Shown: in pieces, positions 53,065-61,786 of the stretch
Layout: each line of letters opens with the position of its first letter
Numbering within the stretch: position 1 is the first letter of the stretch
DNA from: Achromobacter mucicolens
GTDB taxonomy: Bacteria; Pseudomonadota; Gammaproteobacteria; Burkholderiales; Burkholderiaceae_B
NCBI RefSeq assembly: GCF_902859725.1
Contig: NZ_CADIJP010000006.1
Coordinates: 241,444 to 305,443 of the forward strand
Length of the DNA: 64,000 nt
Direction of reading: 5' to 3'
Notes under the pieces: model-generated
Told to the model about the DNA's origin: nothing
The model's database searches: none
Seen by the model: the letters and a program-made list of their open reading frames with translations, nothing else
Translations under genes and position numbers: made by a program

Positions 53065-54480
53065 TTACTTCGGCGCAGGCTCGGCGATGCTGATCGGCTC
53101 GCCGGCCGCCTCGATGATTTCGCCGGCCGCCAGGCACAGGTCCTCGCGGTACCGCCCCGCCACCACCTGCACGCCCACCGGACTCGGGCCCTCGCTGCTC
53201 ATGGCGCTGCCCATCGCCACGGACAGTCCCGGCAAGCCCATGAACGGCAGACCGATCTGGGTCATCTGCGCGCGCCACACGCGCGCATAGGCCGCGTCGC
53301 CTTGCAGATCGAGGTTGTCGGGAAATGGCAGTTCGGCCGACACCGGCAAAAGCAGCACCGGACACTCGGCAAAGAACATCTCCCACAAACGCGTAAGCGT
53401 GGCGCGGCGCGTCAGCACCGCCGAAAAGGTCGTCAGATCCGCGCCCGCCGCCTTGTCGCGTTGCCCGGCCAGCGCCACCAACGCGCCCGGGTCGTTTTCT
53501 TTTTCCGCAGCCGCCAGCATGGCGTCGTAGCCGTCGGCCATCCACATGCGGATCTGCAGGTCGGCGGCCTCCTGCATCGGCGGCAGCGCTTCCAGCGTAT
53601 CGACTGTCCAACCCGCCTCGCTCAGCCGCCGCGCCGCTTCTTGCAACGCCTTCACCACTGCGGGATCGGTATCCATGCCTTCCGGGTTCAGACACAGCGC
53701 GGCGCGCCGCGGCGCCTCCGGGCCGGTCAGCGGCGCCGGCACCCACCACGGATCGCGCGGATCCGGCGCAGCCAGCGCGGCCAGCCCCAGCCGCACATCG
53801 GCAATCGTGCGTCCCAGCGGTCCCGACACAGCGGTGATCTGCCCGCCGATCGAACGTTCCGGCAGCGAGGCGTTGTAGGCCGCCACCCTGCCCAGCGACG
53901 GACGCAGGCCATGCACGCCGCACGCATAGGCGGGGTAACGGATCGACCCGGCGATGTCGGTGCCATGCGCCAGATGCCCAATGCCTGCCGCCACGGCAGA
54001 CGCGGCGCCGCCCGACGAACCGCCGGGCGTCAGCGCCGGATTCCGCGGGTTACGCGTGTCGCCATGCAACACGTTGCCGGTAAACCAGCGCAGCGAAAAC
54101 GCTGGCGTGTTCGTGCGGCCCACAATCACCGCACCGGCCCGCCGCAGGTTGTCGACGACGGGGCTGTTCCGTTCGGCAATGAGGTCTTTCTGCAATCGCA
54201 CGCCGTTGGTCGTGGCAAAGCCCGCCTGATCCACGTTGACCTTCACGGTCACGGGCACGCCGGCCAGCAGGCCGGGATCTTCTCCGCGCGCGATCGCCGC
54301 GTCCACCTCGGCCGCCTGTGCCAGCACGTCTTCCGGCCGATGATCCACCACCGCGTTGATCGCGGGATTGACGGCATCGAGCCGCTGCAGCGCGCTTTGC
54401 GCGGCCTGCACGGCGGACACTTCACGCTTGCGGACAAGGGCGGCAAGCTCAACTGCGGACAAACGCCAAAGATCGGACAC
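53065..54480 (-). CDS. Amidase signature family hydrolase
   Basis: The protein has 471 residues. The Ser-cisSer-Lys triad is Lys80 (VPVTVKVN), Ser155 (TPGGSSGGAASAVAAG) and Ser179 (GTDIAGSIRYPA); the spacings of 75 and 24 equal those of fatty acid amide hydrolase. GTG 54478-54480 lies six bases after AGGAG and is preferred to the TTG two codons upstream. It hydrolyses an amide to acid and ammonia. The gatC partner is absent, so it is a catabolic amidase and not the tRNA amidotransferase. Confidence 0.9.
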   Translation of the reverse strand: MSDLWRLSAVELAALVRKREVSAVQAAQSALQRLDAVNPAINAVVDHRPEDVLAQAAEVDAAIARGEDPGLLAGVPVTVKVNVDQAGFATTNGVRLQKDLIAERNSPVVDNLRRAGAVIVGRTNTPAFSLRWFTGNVLHGDTRNPRNPALTPGGSSGGAASAVAAGIGHLAHGTDIAGSIRYPAYACGVHGLRPSLGRVAAYNASLPERSIGGQITAVSGPLGRTIADVRLGLAALAAPDPRDPWWVPAPLTGPEAPRRAALCLNPEGMDTDPAVVKALQEAARRLSEAGWTVDTLEALPPMQEAADLQIRMWMADGYDAMLAAAEKENDPGALVALAGQRDKAAGADLTTFSAVLTRRATLTRLWEMFFAECPVLLLPVSAELPFPDNLDLQGDAAYARVWRAQMTQIGLPFMGLPGLSVAMGSAMSSEGPSPVGVQVVAGRYREDLCLAAGEIIEAAGEPISIAEPAPK

Positions 54481-54564
54481 GCGCAACTCCTGAGGTCGTG
54501 GGTTTTCCTGCGGGCCAGCAAACCTTAGCGCCAGTTGCGCCGCGCCACAAGCCTCGGCTTGCCG

Positions 54565-55434
54565 CTAATTGCTCTCTTCAAAGACCTCGACAATCGCATC
54601 GGCCACGGCCCGCACGCGCGCGGTGCGGTTCAGGTCGCCATGCATCACCAGCCACAGGTCATACGCCTCGGCGCGTGCTGGCCAGATACGCACCAGGTCC
54701 GGGTGGTCGGGGGCCATGTGCGTGGGCAGCTCGCCGATGCCTAGACCCGCCACGACCGCGTCTATGATCATCAACCCCGAATTCACCTCGACACCGATGC
54801 GGCCATTGCGCGTGGATTCGCCGCAAAGGGAATCGGACCAGCCCGGCAGCACGGCTTGCTGATAGGCGATCAAGGTGTGCCCCGCGAAGGCGGTGCCGGG
54901 CTTGGGCTCTCCGTGCGCGTCCAGGTACGCGCGCGACGCATACAGGCCGACCTCCTTGCGCGCCAAGTGGCGGTGGATCAGATCGGGATTGTCGGGCTTG
55001 ATGTTGCGGATGGCCAGATCGGCCTCGCGGCGCGTCAGATTGCTGATCTGGATGCCGGTCGTCAGCACCACGCGAATGTCGGGGTGTTCGGCGTGGACCC
55101 GCTTGATGGCCTCCATCACGAAATAACGGGCAACCGTCTCCGAGGCTGCCACGCGAACCACACCCGACAGCCGATGGTCCAGCCCCTGCATCTGGCGCTG
55201 CAGCTGGTCCGCCGCCTGCTCCATGCGTTCGGCCGCCGCAAACGCAAGCTCGCCCGCCGCGGTCGGCACGTAGCCGCCGGGCGTGCGCAGGAACAGGCGC
55301 GCATCCAGCGACGCCTCCAGCGCGGCCAGGCGCCGGCCAGCGGTGGCCTGGTCGATCTGCAACACCGCCGCCGCCCCGCGCAGCGTCCCTACGCGGTAAA
55401 TGGCCAGAAAAATTCTCGCGTTATCCCAATCCAT
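54565..55434 (-). CDS. LysR-family transcriptional regulator
   Basis: The protein has 289 residues. MDWDNARIFLAIYRVGTLRG and DQATAGRRLAALEASLDARL form the helix-turn-helix; the shorter linker and ATAGRR pattern place it in the group of LysR proteins that control neighbouring transporters. ATG 55432-55434 is used. It is divergent from the MFS gene across 118 bp, which holds TGATGCA-type inverted repeats, and probably regulates it. Confidence 0.9.
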   Translation of the reverse strand: MDWDNARIFLAIYRVGTLRGAAAVLQIDQATAGRRLAALEASLDARLFLRTPGGYVPTAAGELAFAAAERMEQAADQLQRQMQGLDHRLSGVVRVAASETVARYFVMEAIKRVHAEHPDIRVVLTTGIQISNLTRREADLAIRNIKPDNPDLIHRHLARKEVGLYASRAYLDAHGEPKPGTAFAGHTLIAYQQAVLPGWSDSLCGESTRNGRIGVEVNSGLMIIDAVVAGLGIGELPTHMAPDHPDLVRIWPARAEAYDLWLVMHGDLNRTARVRAVADAIVEVFEESN

Positions 55435-55444
55435 TTGACGTCCT

Positions 55445-55494
55445 TGATGCACTTTTGCATGACTATAAAGCAGTAACACGGCTTTTTTGCATCA
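55445..55494. promoter_or_regulatory. Candidate LysR sites between regulator and MFS pump
   Basis: TGATGCA (55445-55451) and TGCATCA (55488-55494) are perfect inverted copies. ATGCA-CTTT-TGCAT at 55447-55460 is a second, closer palindrome using the same left arm. TATAAA (55464-55469) lies between them. Confidence 0.45.
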
Positions 55495-55552
55495 CAGCAA
55501 GCGCCTAAGCTTTGCACCTCCCGCACCCCGCCCCCTCGGAAAGAGTCCAACC

Positions 55553-56950
55553 ATGTCATCCGCCTGCCGCCCCATCGCCGCCCAAGACGCGCTGCCCGTC
55601 GCCGCCAAGGGATGGGTGCCGCTTGTCACCCTGGCCATCGGATTCGTCATGGCCATGCTCGATGTGACCGTGGTCAATGTGGCGATTCCCAGCATCGCGC
55701 TCCAGTTCGCCGTCCCGCTGACCGACCTGGTGTGGATCGTCGACGGCTACACGCTGACGTTCGCCGCCCTGCTGCTGGTGGCAGGCGCGCTGGCCGACCG
55801 CTACGGCGCCAAGACCCTCTACCTTGCCGGCTTGGGGGTGTTCACCGCCGCGTCACTGCTCTGCGGGCTGGCGCCAAACGCCGACACCTTGATCGCGGCC
55901 CGCATGCTGCAAGGCGTCGGCGCGGCGCTTTTCATGCCCAGTTCGCTCAGCCTGCTCACGCACGCCTATGACGACGAAAGCGTGCGCAACCGCATGCTGG
56001 CCGCCTGGTCCGCCATCGTGGCGGTCGCTGGCGCATCGGGACCGTTGCTGGGCGGCGCGCTGATCCACCAATTTGGATGGCGCGGCATCTTCCTCATCAA
56101 CATCCCGCTGGGTCTGGCAGGCCTGTGGCTCGCCCGCCGCCGCATCGCGCCCGCGCCACGTCGCGCCCGCGCGCTCAACCCCTTGAGCCACGTGCTCGGC
56201 GTCGTGGCGCTGTCCAGTCTGTGCTTCGTGCTGATCCAGGGCAACGCCTATGGCTGGACCTCCCCGGCCATCGCAGCGACGATGCTTCTGGGCCTGGCCG
56301 CCGCCGCGCTTCTGGTGCACCGCGAACGGCAGCACGCCGAACCCATTCTCCCGCGGACGCTATTCGCCACCCCACAATTCTCCGCGGCCAACGCTGTGGG
56401 GTTTCTCATCAACCTCGCGTCTTATGGCCAACTGTTTTTGCTCAGCCTGTTCCTGCAGCATGCACGCGGCGCCGATGCGTTGCAGACCGGCATCGAACTG
56501 GTGCCGATGCTGGCGGTATTCTCCATCGGCAACCTCATCTCGGGGCGCGTGTCGGCGCGGTGGAACGTGTCGGCATCGCTGTTGGGCGGCGTCTCGCTCG
56601 CGGCCGCAATGAGCGCCATCGGCATCGCCGCGTTCACCCCCGGCGTCGCGTACTGGCCGTTTGCCATCGTCGTCGCGCTGGCCAATCTGGGCGTGGGGAT
56701 CGCCGTGCCGGCGATGACCAGCATCGTCATGCAGGTATCCGGCCGCCAGCACGCCAATAGCGCGGCCGCCGCCCTGAACGCCAATCGCCAATCCGGCGCG
56801 CTGGTCGGCGTCGCCGTGATGGGCACCCTTCTGCATCTGCTGCCCGACTGGCACGCCACGTTGCCTGCCGCCTACGGCGTCATCACCGCCAGCTATGCCA
56901 TCACGGTTGTGCTCGCATGGCGCTATCTGCGCCGCACCCGCAACGCCTGA
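55553..56950 (+). CDS. DHA2-family MFS efflux transporter (14 membrane segments)
   Basis: The protein has 465 residues. FVMAMLDVTVVNVAIPSIAL is the family's first-helix motif C-like signature, LVAGALADRYGAKTLYLAGL the loop motif. Length and number of hydrophobic segments fit the 14-helix EmrB/QacA group. It exports drugs by proton antiport. ATG 55553 is used after GGAAAGAG. It is divergent from its likely regulator. Confidence 0.9.
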   Translation: MSSACRPIAAQDALPVAAKGWVPLVTLAIGFVMAMLDVTVVNVAIPSIALQFAVPLTDLVWIVDGYTLTFAALLLVAGALADRYGAKTLYLAGLGVFTAASLLCGLAPNADTLIAARMLQGVGAALFMPSSLSLLTHAYDDESVRNRMLAAWSAIVAVAGASGPLLGGALIHQFGWRGIFLINIPLGLAGLWLARRRIAPAPRRARALNPLSHVLGVVALSSLCFVLIQGNAYGWTSPAIAATMLLGLAAAALLVHRERQHAEPILPRTLFATPQFSAANAVGFLINLASYGQLFLLSLFLQHARGADALQTGIELVPMLAVFSIGNLISGRVSARWNVSASLLGGVSLAAAMSAIGIAAFTPGVAYWPFAIVVALANLGVGIAVPAMTSIVMQVSGRQHANSAAAALNANRQSGALVGVAVMGTLLHLLPDWHATLPAAYGVITASYAITVVLAWRYLRRTRNA

Positions 56951-56968
56951 GCCGGCACGTAAGCATCG

Positions 56969-57595
56969 TCAACCAGCGGGCGGGATTTCAACGCCGCGGC
57001 TCGCGTAGAACCTGTCGAAGACGGCCAAAGGCAGCACGACGTCCGCCTGCGAGCCCGGCTCGCCCGACGGGTTATGAAACGTCACGGCGTCGGGCGCGGC
57101 GCGCGTCACCAGCACCAGATGCCCGCCCTTTTTCGGCGGCTGCACAGCGGGCCAGCGAATCGACGGATGCACCGAAGCCATGAAGTAATCCGCCCGCGCC
57201 ATCAGCTCAGGCAGGCTTGACGCCGGCATGTCCACGCGCACCTGCGCACGCATGCCAAAGACTTCTGCGACGTATTGCACGAATGGGGCGTAGATCAGGC
57301 CCCTGATGCTTCCGTCCGGTTCCTCGACGTACGCACCGTAAGGCAAGCTGCGCCGCGCCAGCTCCAGGGTCGGATAGGCGTGGCCGGTGCGCGCCGCGAG
57401 GACCATCTTCAGACATGCCATCCCGCACACATGGCTGGCCCAACGCACATACTCGTCCAGATCCCGCGCCCCGGAATTGCGCCATGCGGGGTCGTCAGCC
57501 AGCGCCAGTTCCCCGCGAATGATCTCGCCCGCCCGATGCGCGGATTCCCATTGGCAGAAATACGGTACGGTCGCGCGCGCAAGCGTCGGACGCAT
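56969..57595 (-). CDS. C39-like cysteine peptidase family protein
   Basis: The protein has 208 residues without a signal peptide. Cys57 in HVCGMACLKMVLAART, His159 in KKGGHLVLVTRAAPD and Asn175 in VTFHNPSG form a plausible Cys-His-Asn triad of the Peptidase_C39_2 type. ATG 57593-57595 is used. It is a single gene, convergent with the MFS gene and divergent from the dehydrogenase. No bacteriocin or ABC exporter gene is near, so a role in peptide maturation is not supported. Confidence 0.75.
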   Translation of the reverse strand: MRPTLARATVPYFCQWESAHRAGEIIRGELALADDPAWRNSGARDLDEYVRWASHVCGMACLKMVLAARTGHAYPTLELARRSLPYGAYVEEPDGSIRGLIYAPFVQYVAEVFGMRAQVRVDMPASSLPELMARADYFMASVHPSIRWPAVQPPKKGGHLVLVTRAAPDAVTFHNPSGEPGSQADVVLPLAVFDRFYASRGVEIPPAG

Positions 57596-57704
57596 GCAAG
57601 CCTCCAGGTGATTTCGAAAAGTCCTATCTTGCCGCCGCTCAGCTTGCATGGCAACGGCATCGGCTTTGCTTCACAATGCAGCAAACCCAACAACGGAGAC
57701 CTGC

Positions 57705-58715
57705 ATGTCCAGCCTTGCTTCGTCCAGCTCTGCTTCGTCAAACCCGCCGTCGTCGCCGTCTGGCTTGCACGGCTCCGCTTCATCCACCGCCATCCCCATC
57801 CGCCGCGTCGCCATCGTCGGCGCCGGCACGATCGGCGCCAGTTGGGCAGCGCTGTTTCTCGCGCACGGACTTGAAGTCGTGGTCAGCGATCCCAGCCCGC
57901 ATGCCGAAGCCCAGACCATCGCCCGCGTTCAGGCGGCATGGCCGGTCCTGGCCGAACTTGGCCACGTGCGCACTGGCGCCACCGCCGACGCGCTACGCTT
58001 CGAACCCGATCTCGAAAAGGCGTTGACCGGCGTGGATTTCGTGCAGGAGAACGCGCCCGAACGCGAAGACTTCAAGACGGACCTGTTTGCCCGCATCGAC
58101 GCCGTCCTGCCTCCGCACGTCATCGTCGCATCGAGCTCGTCGGGCCTCATCATGAGCCGGCTGCAATCGCGCTGCCGCCATCCCCAACGGTTCGTGATCG
58201 GTCACCCCTTCAATCCGCCGCACCTCATTCCGCTGGTCGAAGTCGTCGGCGGCAACCAGACGTCCGCCGACACCATGGACCGCGCCATCGACTTCTATCG
58301 CAGCATGGGCAAACACCCCATCCGTCTGAACAAGGAAGTCCCCGGCCACATCGCCAACCGCCTGCAAGCCGCCCTGTGGCGCGAGGCCATCCACCTTGCC
58401 GCCGAAAACGTCGCCAGCGTCGCGGACATCGACGCCGCGGTATCGCAAGGCCCCGGCTTGCGCTGGGCGCTCTTCGGCCCGCACATGACGTTCAACCTGG
58501 GCGGCGGCGAAGGCGGCCTGGCGCATTTCATGCACCACCTCCTGGGCCCGGTGCAAACCTGGTGGGACGACCTAGGCGCCCCCGAGGTCACGCCAGCGCT
58601 GCAGCAACGCCTGATCGAAGGCGTCAACGCCGAGGCCGGCCACCGCAACATCGCTGACCTCGTCGAAACCCGCGACGCGCAACTCACCGCGTTGATCAAG
58701 GTGCTGCATCGGTAA
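57705..58715 (+). CDS. 3-hydroxyacyl-CoA dehydrogenase family protein (carnitine dehydrogenase-like)
   Basis: The protein has 336 residues. RRVAIVGAGTIGASWAALFL is the NAD-binding motif, VQENAPEREDFKTDLFARID and GHPFNPPHLIPLVEVVGG the substrate side, matching L-carnitine dehydrogenase and single-domain 3-hydroxyacyl-CoA dehydrogenases. The first 29 residues are nearly all Ser, Ala, Pro and Gly before the fold begins, an unusual extension. ATG 57705 is preceded by GGAGA. It oxidises a 3-hydroxy acid or acyl-CoA with NAD. Confidence 0.88.
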   Translation: MSSLASSSSASSNPPSSPSGLHGSASSTAIPIRRVAIVGAGTIGASWAALFLAHGLEVVVSDPSPHAEAQTIARVQAAWPVLAELGHVRTGATADALRFEPDLEKALTGVDFVQENAPEREDFKTDLFARIDAVLPPHVIVASSSSGLIMSRLQSRCRHPQRFVIGHPFNPPHLIPLVEVVGGNQTSADTMDRAIDFYRSMGKHPIRLNKEVPGHIANRLQAALWREAIHLAAENVASVADIDAAVSQGPGLRWALFGPHMTFNLGGGEGGLAHFMHHLLGPVQTWWDDLGAPEVTPALQQRLIEGVNAEAGHRNIADLVETRDAQLTALIKVLHR

Positions 58716-59162
58716 AGGCTTCAGCGTTGAGCTGGAGCTGCGCGCCGTCGGCGCTAATATCTGGGAACCCGTCATCGATATAGCCATCCGCCATCGGCCG
58801 CCGATCCCCGGGCCGCACCCGGCGAACCGGCTCCGGGCGCGGCTTGTTGACGGCGTCGTGTATACGATGGCAAGCGCCCGGCGCCACGACGGCAGATTTC
58901 CGAGTCGGCAACCCAGGCCGCGGGCTCGAAACTTGCTCGCTGAACTGAAGTCCGTCCCTTTCCTGGTTTACAGAGCGGTGCGTGCCGTTCTGCCCACGAG
59001 AGGAGTTCGAAACGCGTTCGAAGCGAAGCGGGGCTGCCCTGTGTGACTCGCACGCGAAGTGCACAGTTTATGCCCGGCGCGATCCTCAATTAGCGCGTTG
59101 TTTGTGAATGCGGCGCAGGCCTTAACAAAGCCCGCACCGCCGCCACCCAAGGAGTTTCTTGA
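58716..59162. other. 447-bp intergenic region without recognisable gene
   Basis: No frame resembles a known protein on either strand. GGAGTTTC at 59152-59159 is near the start of the next gene. I see no RNA gene or clear terminator. Confidence 0.5.
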
Positions 59163-59435
59163 ATGATTTCCGTAATACACGACACCGACCGCTCCCGCTT
59201 CACCGCCACCGTCGACGGCGTCCTGTGCGTGCTGGACTATCAACTGCAAAACGGCGCCATGGCAATCACGCACACCGGCGTACCCAGCGCGGTCGGCGGC
59301 CGCGGCATCGCCGCCGAACTGACCCAGCAAGCCCTGCTCACCGCGCGCGAGAATGGCTGGAAGGTCAAACCCTACTGTTCCTACGCCGACGCCTACATCA
59401 GACGCCATCCCGAATACGCCGACCTGCTGGCCTGA
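59163..59435 (+). CDS. Small GNAT-like N-acetyltransferase (YjdJ-type)
   Basis: The protein has 90 residues, the full size of the short Acetyltransf_CG group. GVPSAVGGRGIAAELTQQAL is the acetyl-CoA pyrophosphate loop (GxGxA) and CSYADAYIRRHPEYADLLA the conserved end with a Cys that may act in transfer. The substrate is unknown. It stands alone. Confidence 0.88.
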   Translation: MISVIHDTDRSRFTATVDGVLCVLDYQLQNGAMAITHTGVPSAVGGRGIAAELTQQALLTARENGWKVKPYCSYADAYIRRHPEYADLLA

Positions 59436-59605
59436 CACAATCTCCCAATCCGTTCTCCGCCTTTACCTGCAAGTCCCGTTCGCCCGACCTGGCGCTAATG
59501 CGGAGCGCCCTCCGCCTGCGCCATGTCGTGGCTATAGTCACAGCGGCGCTCGATTTGGCAGGTTTGCCTGTCGTCCCGCGCGGTTGCCGTAATTTTGGTG
59601 ATCAG

Positions 59606-59624
59606 GCGCGAGTTCTTCTCGCGC
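59606..59624. other. Hairpin before the 13-bp array
   Basis: GCGCGAG (59606-59612) and CTCGCGC (59618-59624) pair around TTCTT, directly left of the 13-bp array. It may end the acetyltransferase transcript; no U-tract follows. The stretch 59436-59605 shows nothing else. Confidence 0.4.
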
Positions 59625-59630
59625 GACTAT

Positions 59631-59826
59631 GTTGCCTCGATCGGCGCCCCGATCCGTGGGTTCGATCGGTTGCCTCGATCCTCTGCCCCGACTCGCTGGC
59701 TCGTTTCGTTGCCTCGATCCGCTGCCTGGGTCCGTTGTCTCGGCCCGTTGCCCCGATCCGTTGCTTCGACTCGCGTTGCTTCGATCCGTCGCCTCGATTC
59801 CTTGCCTCGATCTGATGCCCCGTCTA
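59631..59826. repeat. Degenerate 13-bp tandem array, about 15 units
   Basis: The unit is GTTGCCTCGATCC. Two units are exact (59669-59681 and 59708-59720) and most others differ at one to five positions; one unit is 12 and one 15 bp. The period is not a multiple of three. It lies between the acetyltransferase and the SEC-C gene. The stretch 59827-60045 after it shows no gene of its own. Confidence 0.85.
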
Positions 59827-60045
59827 GCGGCCAGATCAATCGACTCAGCCTCGCGGGGTCCAGGTGAAGCGGACCCCTTGCTTTTTGTTCTGCCGTATCG
59901 TCAGAAGCCTACATCTGACGCATCGAGCGGGCTTCCGGCCTCACGCCCAAATTGGTTTTATCTGCCGGCTCCCTCGATCCGTTATGCTGACCGCTTGCAC
60001 ACTTCTGATTCTCTGATCCGCGTCCGGACCCAATTGCCCCAAGCC

Positions 60046-60450
60046 GTGCCAAAGCAACCAAGCCCCTCCAATCCCTCCTGCCCCTGCGGCAGCTCCCGTT
60101 CCTACCCCGAGTGCTGCGGCCGCTGGCACGACGGCCCGCAGGCGCTGCAAGCCCCTACGGCCGAAGCCCTCATGCGCTCACGATACAGCGCCTTTGTGCT
60201 GGACAACCTGCCTTATCTGCTGGCAACGTGGCACCCCCGCACGCGCCCTGCGTCACTCGAGCCCAACCCACCCGGCCTGAAATGGCTGGGCTTGCAAATC
60301 AAGGCCGCCGCAGATCAGGACGCAGAACACGCAACTGTCGAGTTCGTCGCCAGAAGCCGCCTTGACGGCCGCGCCAGCCGCATGCACGAGACCAGCCGCT
60401 TCCTGCGCGAAAACGGACAGTGGTTCTACCTCGACGGCGACGTACGCTGA
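60046..60450 (+). CDS. YchJ-family SEC-C motif protein (UPF0225)
   Basis: The protein has 134 residues. NPSCPCGSSRSYPECCGRWH is the zinc-binding SEC-C motif, and the rest (LMRSRYSAFVLDNLPYLLAT, GQWFYLDG) is the NTF2-like YchJ domain. Function is unknown in the family. The start is taken as GTG 60046, just before the motif; upstream codons run into repeat-like sequence. It lies between two tandem arrays (59631-59826 and 60485-60831). Confidence 0.85.
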   Translation: MPKQPSPSNPSCPCGSSRSYPECCGRWHDGPQALQAPTAEALMRSRYSAFVLDNLPYLLATWHPRTRPASLEPNPPGLKWLGLQIKAAADQDAEHATVEFVARSRLDGRASRMHETSRFLRENGQWFYLDGDVR

Positions 60451-60484
60451 AGGGAAACCTACGGCCACGATCTCGGCCGTGATT

Positions 60485-60740
60485 AACACCGAATTTGACG
60501 CCGCGATGAGGCAGCAATGAGATCACGATTGACGCCGTATTTGCAGCCGCGATGTTGTCGCGATTGACGCCGTGTTTGACGCCGCAATATCGCCGCGACT
60601 GACGTCGTGCTTGAGGCCGCGATGCTGCCGCGAATGTCGCGGTGTTTGAGGCCGCAATGGTGCCGCAATTGACGCCGTGTTTGGCGCCGCAATGTTGTCG
60701 CGAGTATCGCAGTATGTGGGGCCGCGACTGTGGCCATGAT
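60485..60740. repeat. Degenerate 35-bp tandem array, seven units
   Basis: Six units follow each other without slip at 60531, 60566, 60601, 60636, 60671 and 60706; a seventh at 60485-60519 is separated by 11 bp. The unit is GACGCCGTGTTTGACGCCGC followed by AATGTTGTCGCGATT, with 5-12 differences per copy. The period is not a multiple of three. Confidence 0.85.
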
Positions 60741-60747
60741 GGTGCCC

Positions 60748-60831
60748 GTGACTGTCGCCGTGACTGCTACCACGACCGCTGCCGCGACTGTATCCATGAC
60801 TGCCGCCGTGACCGCCACCATGACTGTCGCT
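60748..60831. repeat. Degenerate 12-bp tandem array, seven units
   Basis: Units such as GTGACTGTCGCC and ATGACTGCCGCC begin at 60748, 60760, 60772, 60784, 60796, 60808 and 60820. It follows the 35-bp array after 7 bp and may extend a little to 60855. The gap 60832-60916 has no gene. Confidence 0.8.
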
Positions 60832-60916
60832 TGTGCTGCGGCCGTCACCACGGCGTAGACTTGACTCTACACCGCGCGGCCTCTCCCGCTTAGCCCGACC
60901 AGCCAAAACGTCCCTA

Positions 60917-61786
60917 CTACATCGCCGGCCGCTTCATCTCCCCACCAATCGCCTGCTTCAGCGCACCCAGCAGATCCTCCCCAACACTGCCGAGGGCGCG
61001 CGCGTCTCCCACGATCGCCAGCTCGGTAGGCGGCACATCGGCAAACCCGTCCGCGGCGCCCAATTCGACATGCGTATCAAGGCGCGCCGAAGCCGGCAAC
61101 AGACTGACGCCCAGCCCCGCTGCCACGGCCGCCTGCACGCCAGCCAGACTGTGGCTGTGGTAGGCGACATGCCACGGCCGCCCGGCGCTCTCCAGCGCAT
61201 AGATCATCCGCTTGCGATAGACGCATCCCTGCGGAAAAAGAACCAGCGGCACGACGGCCGCCGCTTGATTGCGCGCTTGTCCGCCCACCCACACCAGCCG
61301 TTCGGGCCAAGCCGCAAGGCAAGGCCCTTCACCCGGATCCCGCTTGACCAGCGCCAGATCGAACTCGCCGGCCGCCAGCCCCGCCCGAAGATCCGTGCTC
61401 ATGCCGCTCAAGGTTTCCAGCCGCACCTGCGCATGCCGCGCCGCAAACTCCGCCAACAGCACCGTCAGCCGCGACACATCAAAGTCCTCGGGCACGCCCA
61501 ATCGAATCACGCGAGCGCTTCTCGGCGCGGACAGTACATGCTCGGCCTCGCCCGCAATCGCAAGCAAGCGCCGCGCGTAGGCCAACATGACTTCTCCGTC
61601 CTCGGTCGCAGACACATTGCCGCCGGCGCGGTCCCGCAGCAGCAAGGTCTTGCCCACGCTCTGTTCAAGCTTGCGCACCTGCTGGCTAACCGTCGACTGC
61701 GTGCGATGAACGCGGCTGGCCGCCCGCGTGAAACTGCCTTCGTCCACGACGCAAACCAGCGTCCTCAGTAGTTCAAGATCGAGCAT
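60917..61786 (-). CDS. LysR-family transcriptional regulator
   Basis: The protein has 289 residues. MLDLELLRTLVCVVDEGSFT and RTQSTVSQQVRKLEQSVGKT form the helix-turn-helix, typical of the group with AIS/ArgP-like features. ATG 61784-61786 is used rather than an upstream start that would add 27 residues. It is divergent from the dehalogenase/aldolase pair across 379 bp and may regulate it. Confidence 0.9.
   Translation of the reverse strand: MLDLELLRTLVCVVDEGSFTRAASRVHRTQSTVSQQVRKLEQSVGKTLLLRDRAGGNVSATEDGEVMLAYARRLLAIAGEAEHVLSAPRSARVIRLGVPEDFDVSRLTVLLAEFAARHAQVRLETLSGMSTDLRAGLAAGEFDLALVKRDPGEGPCLAAWPERLVWVGGQARNQAAAVVPLVLFPQGCVYRKRMIYALESAGRPWHVAYHSHSLAGVQAAVAAGLGVSLLPASARLDTHVELGAADGFADVPPTELAIVGDARALGSVGEDLLGALKQAIGGEMKRPAM

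Noticed and set aside
53065-54480. GatA subunit of the tRNA amidotransferase
   Set aside because: No gatB or gatC nearby and the sequence fits stand-alone catabolic amidases better.
56969-57595. Bacteriocin maturation system
   Set aside because: The C39-like protein has no fused or adjacent ABC exporter and no small peptide gene nearby.
58980-59030. A GTTCGAA-like T-loop sequence suggesting a tRNA
   Set aside because: The flanking arms do not pair and no acceptor or anticodon stem can be built on either strand.
60483-60851. A minus-strand frame with Ala/Val/Thr repeats over the 12-bp and 35-bp arrays
   Set aside because: The 35-bp period is not a multiple of three and no ribosome site is seen; the apparent protein repeat is a by-product of the 12-bp array.
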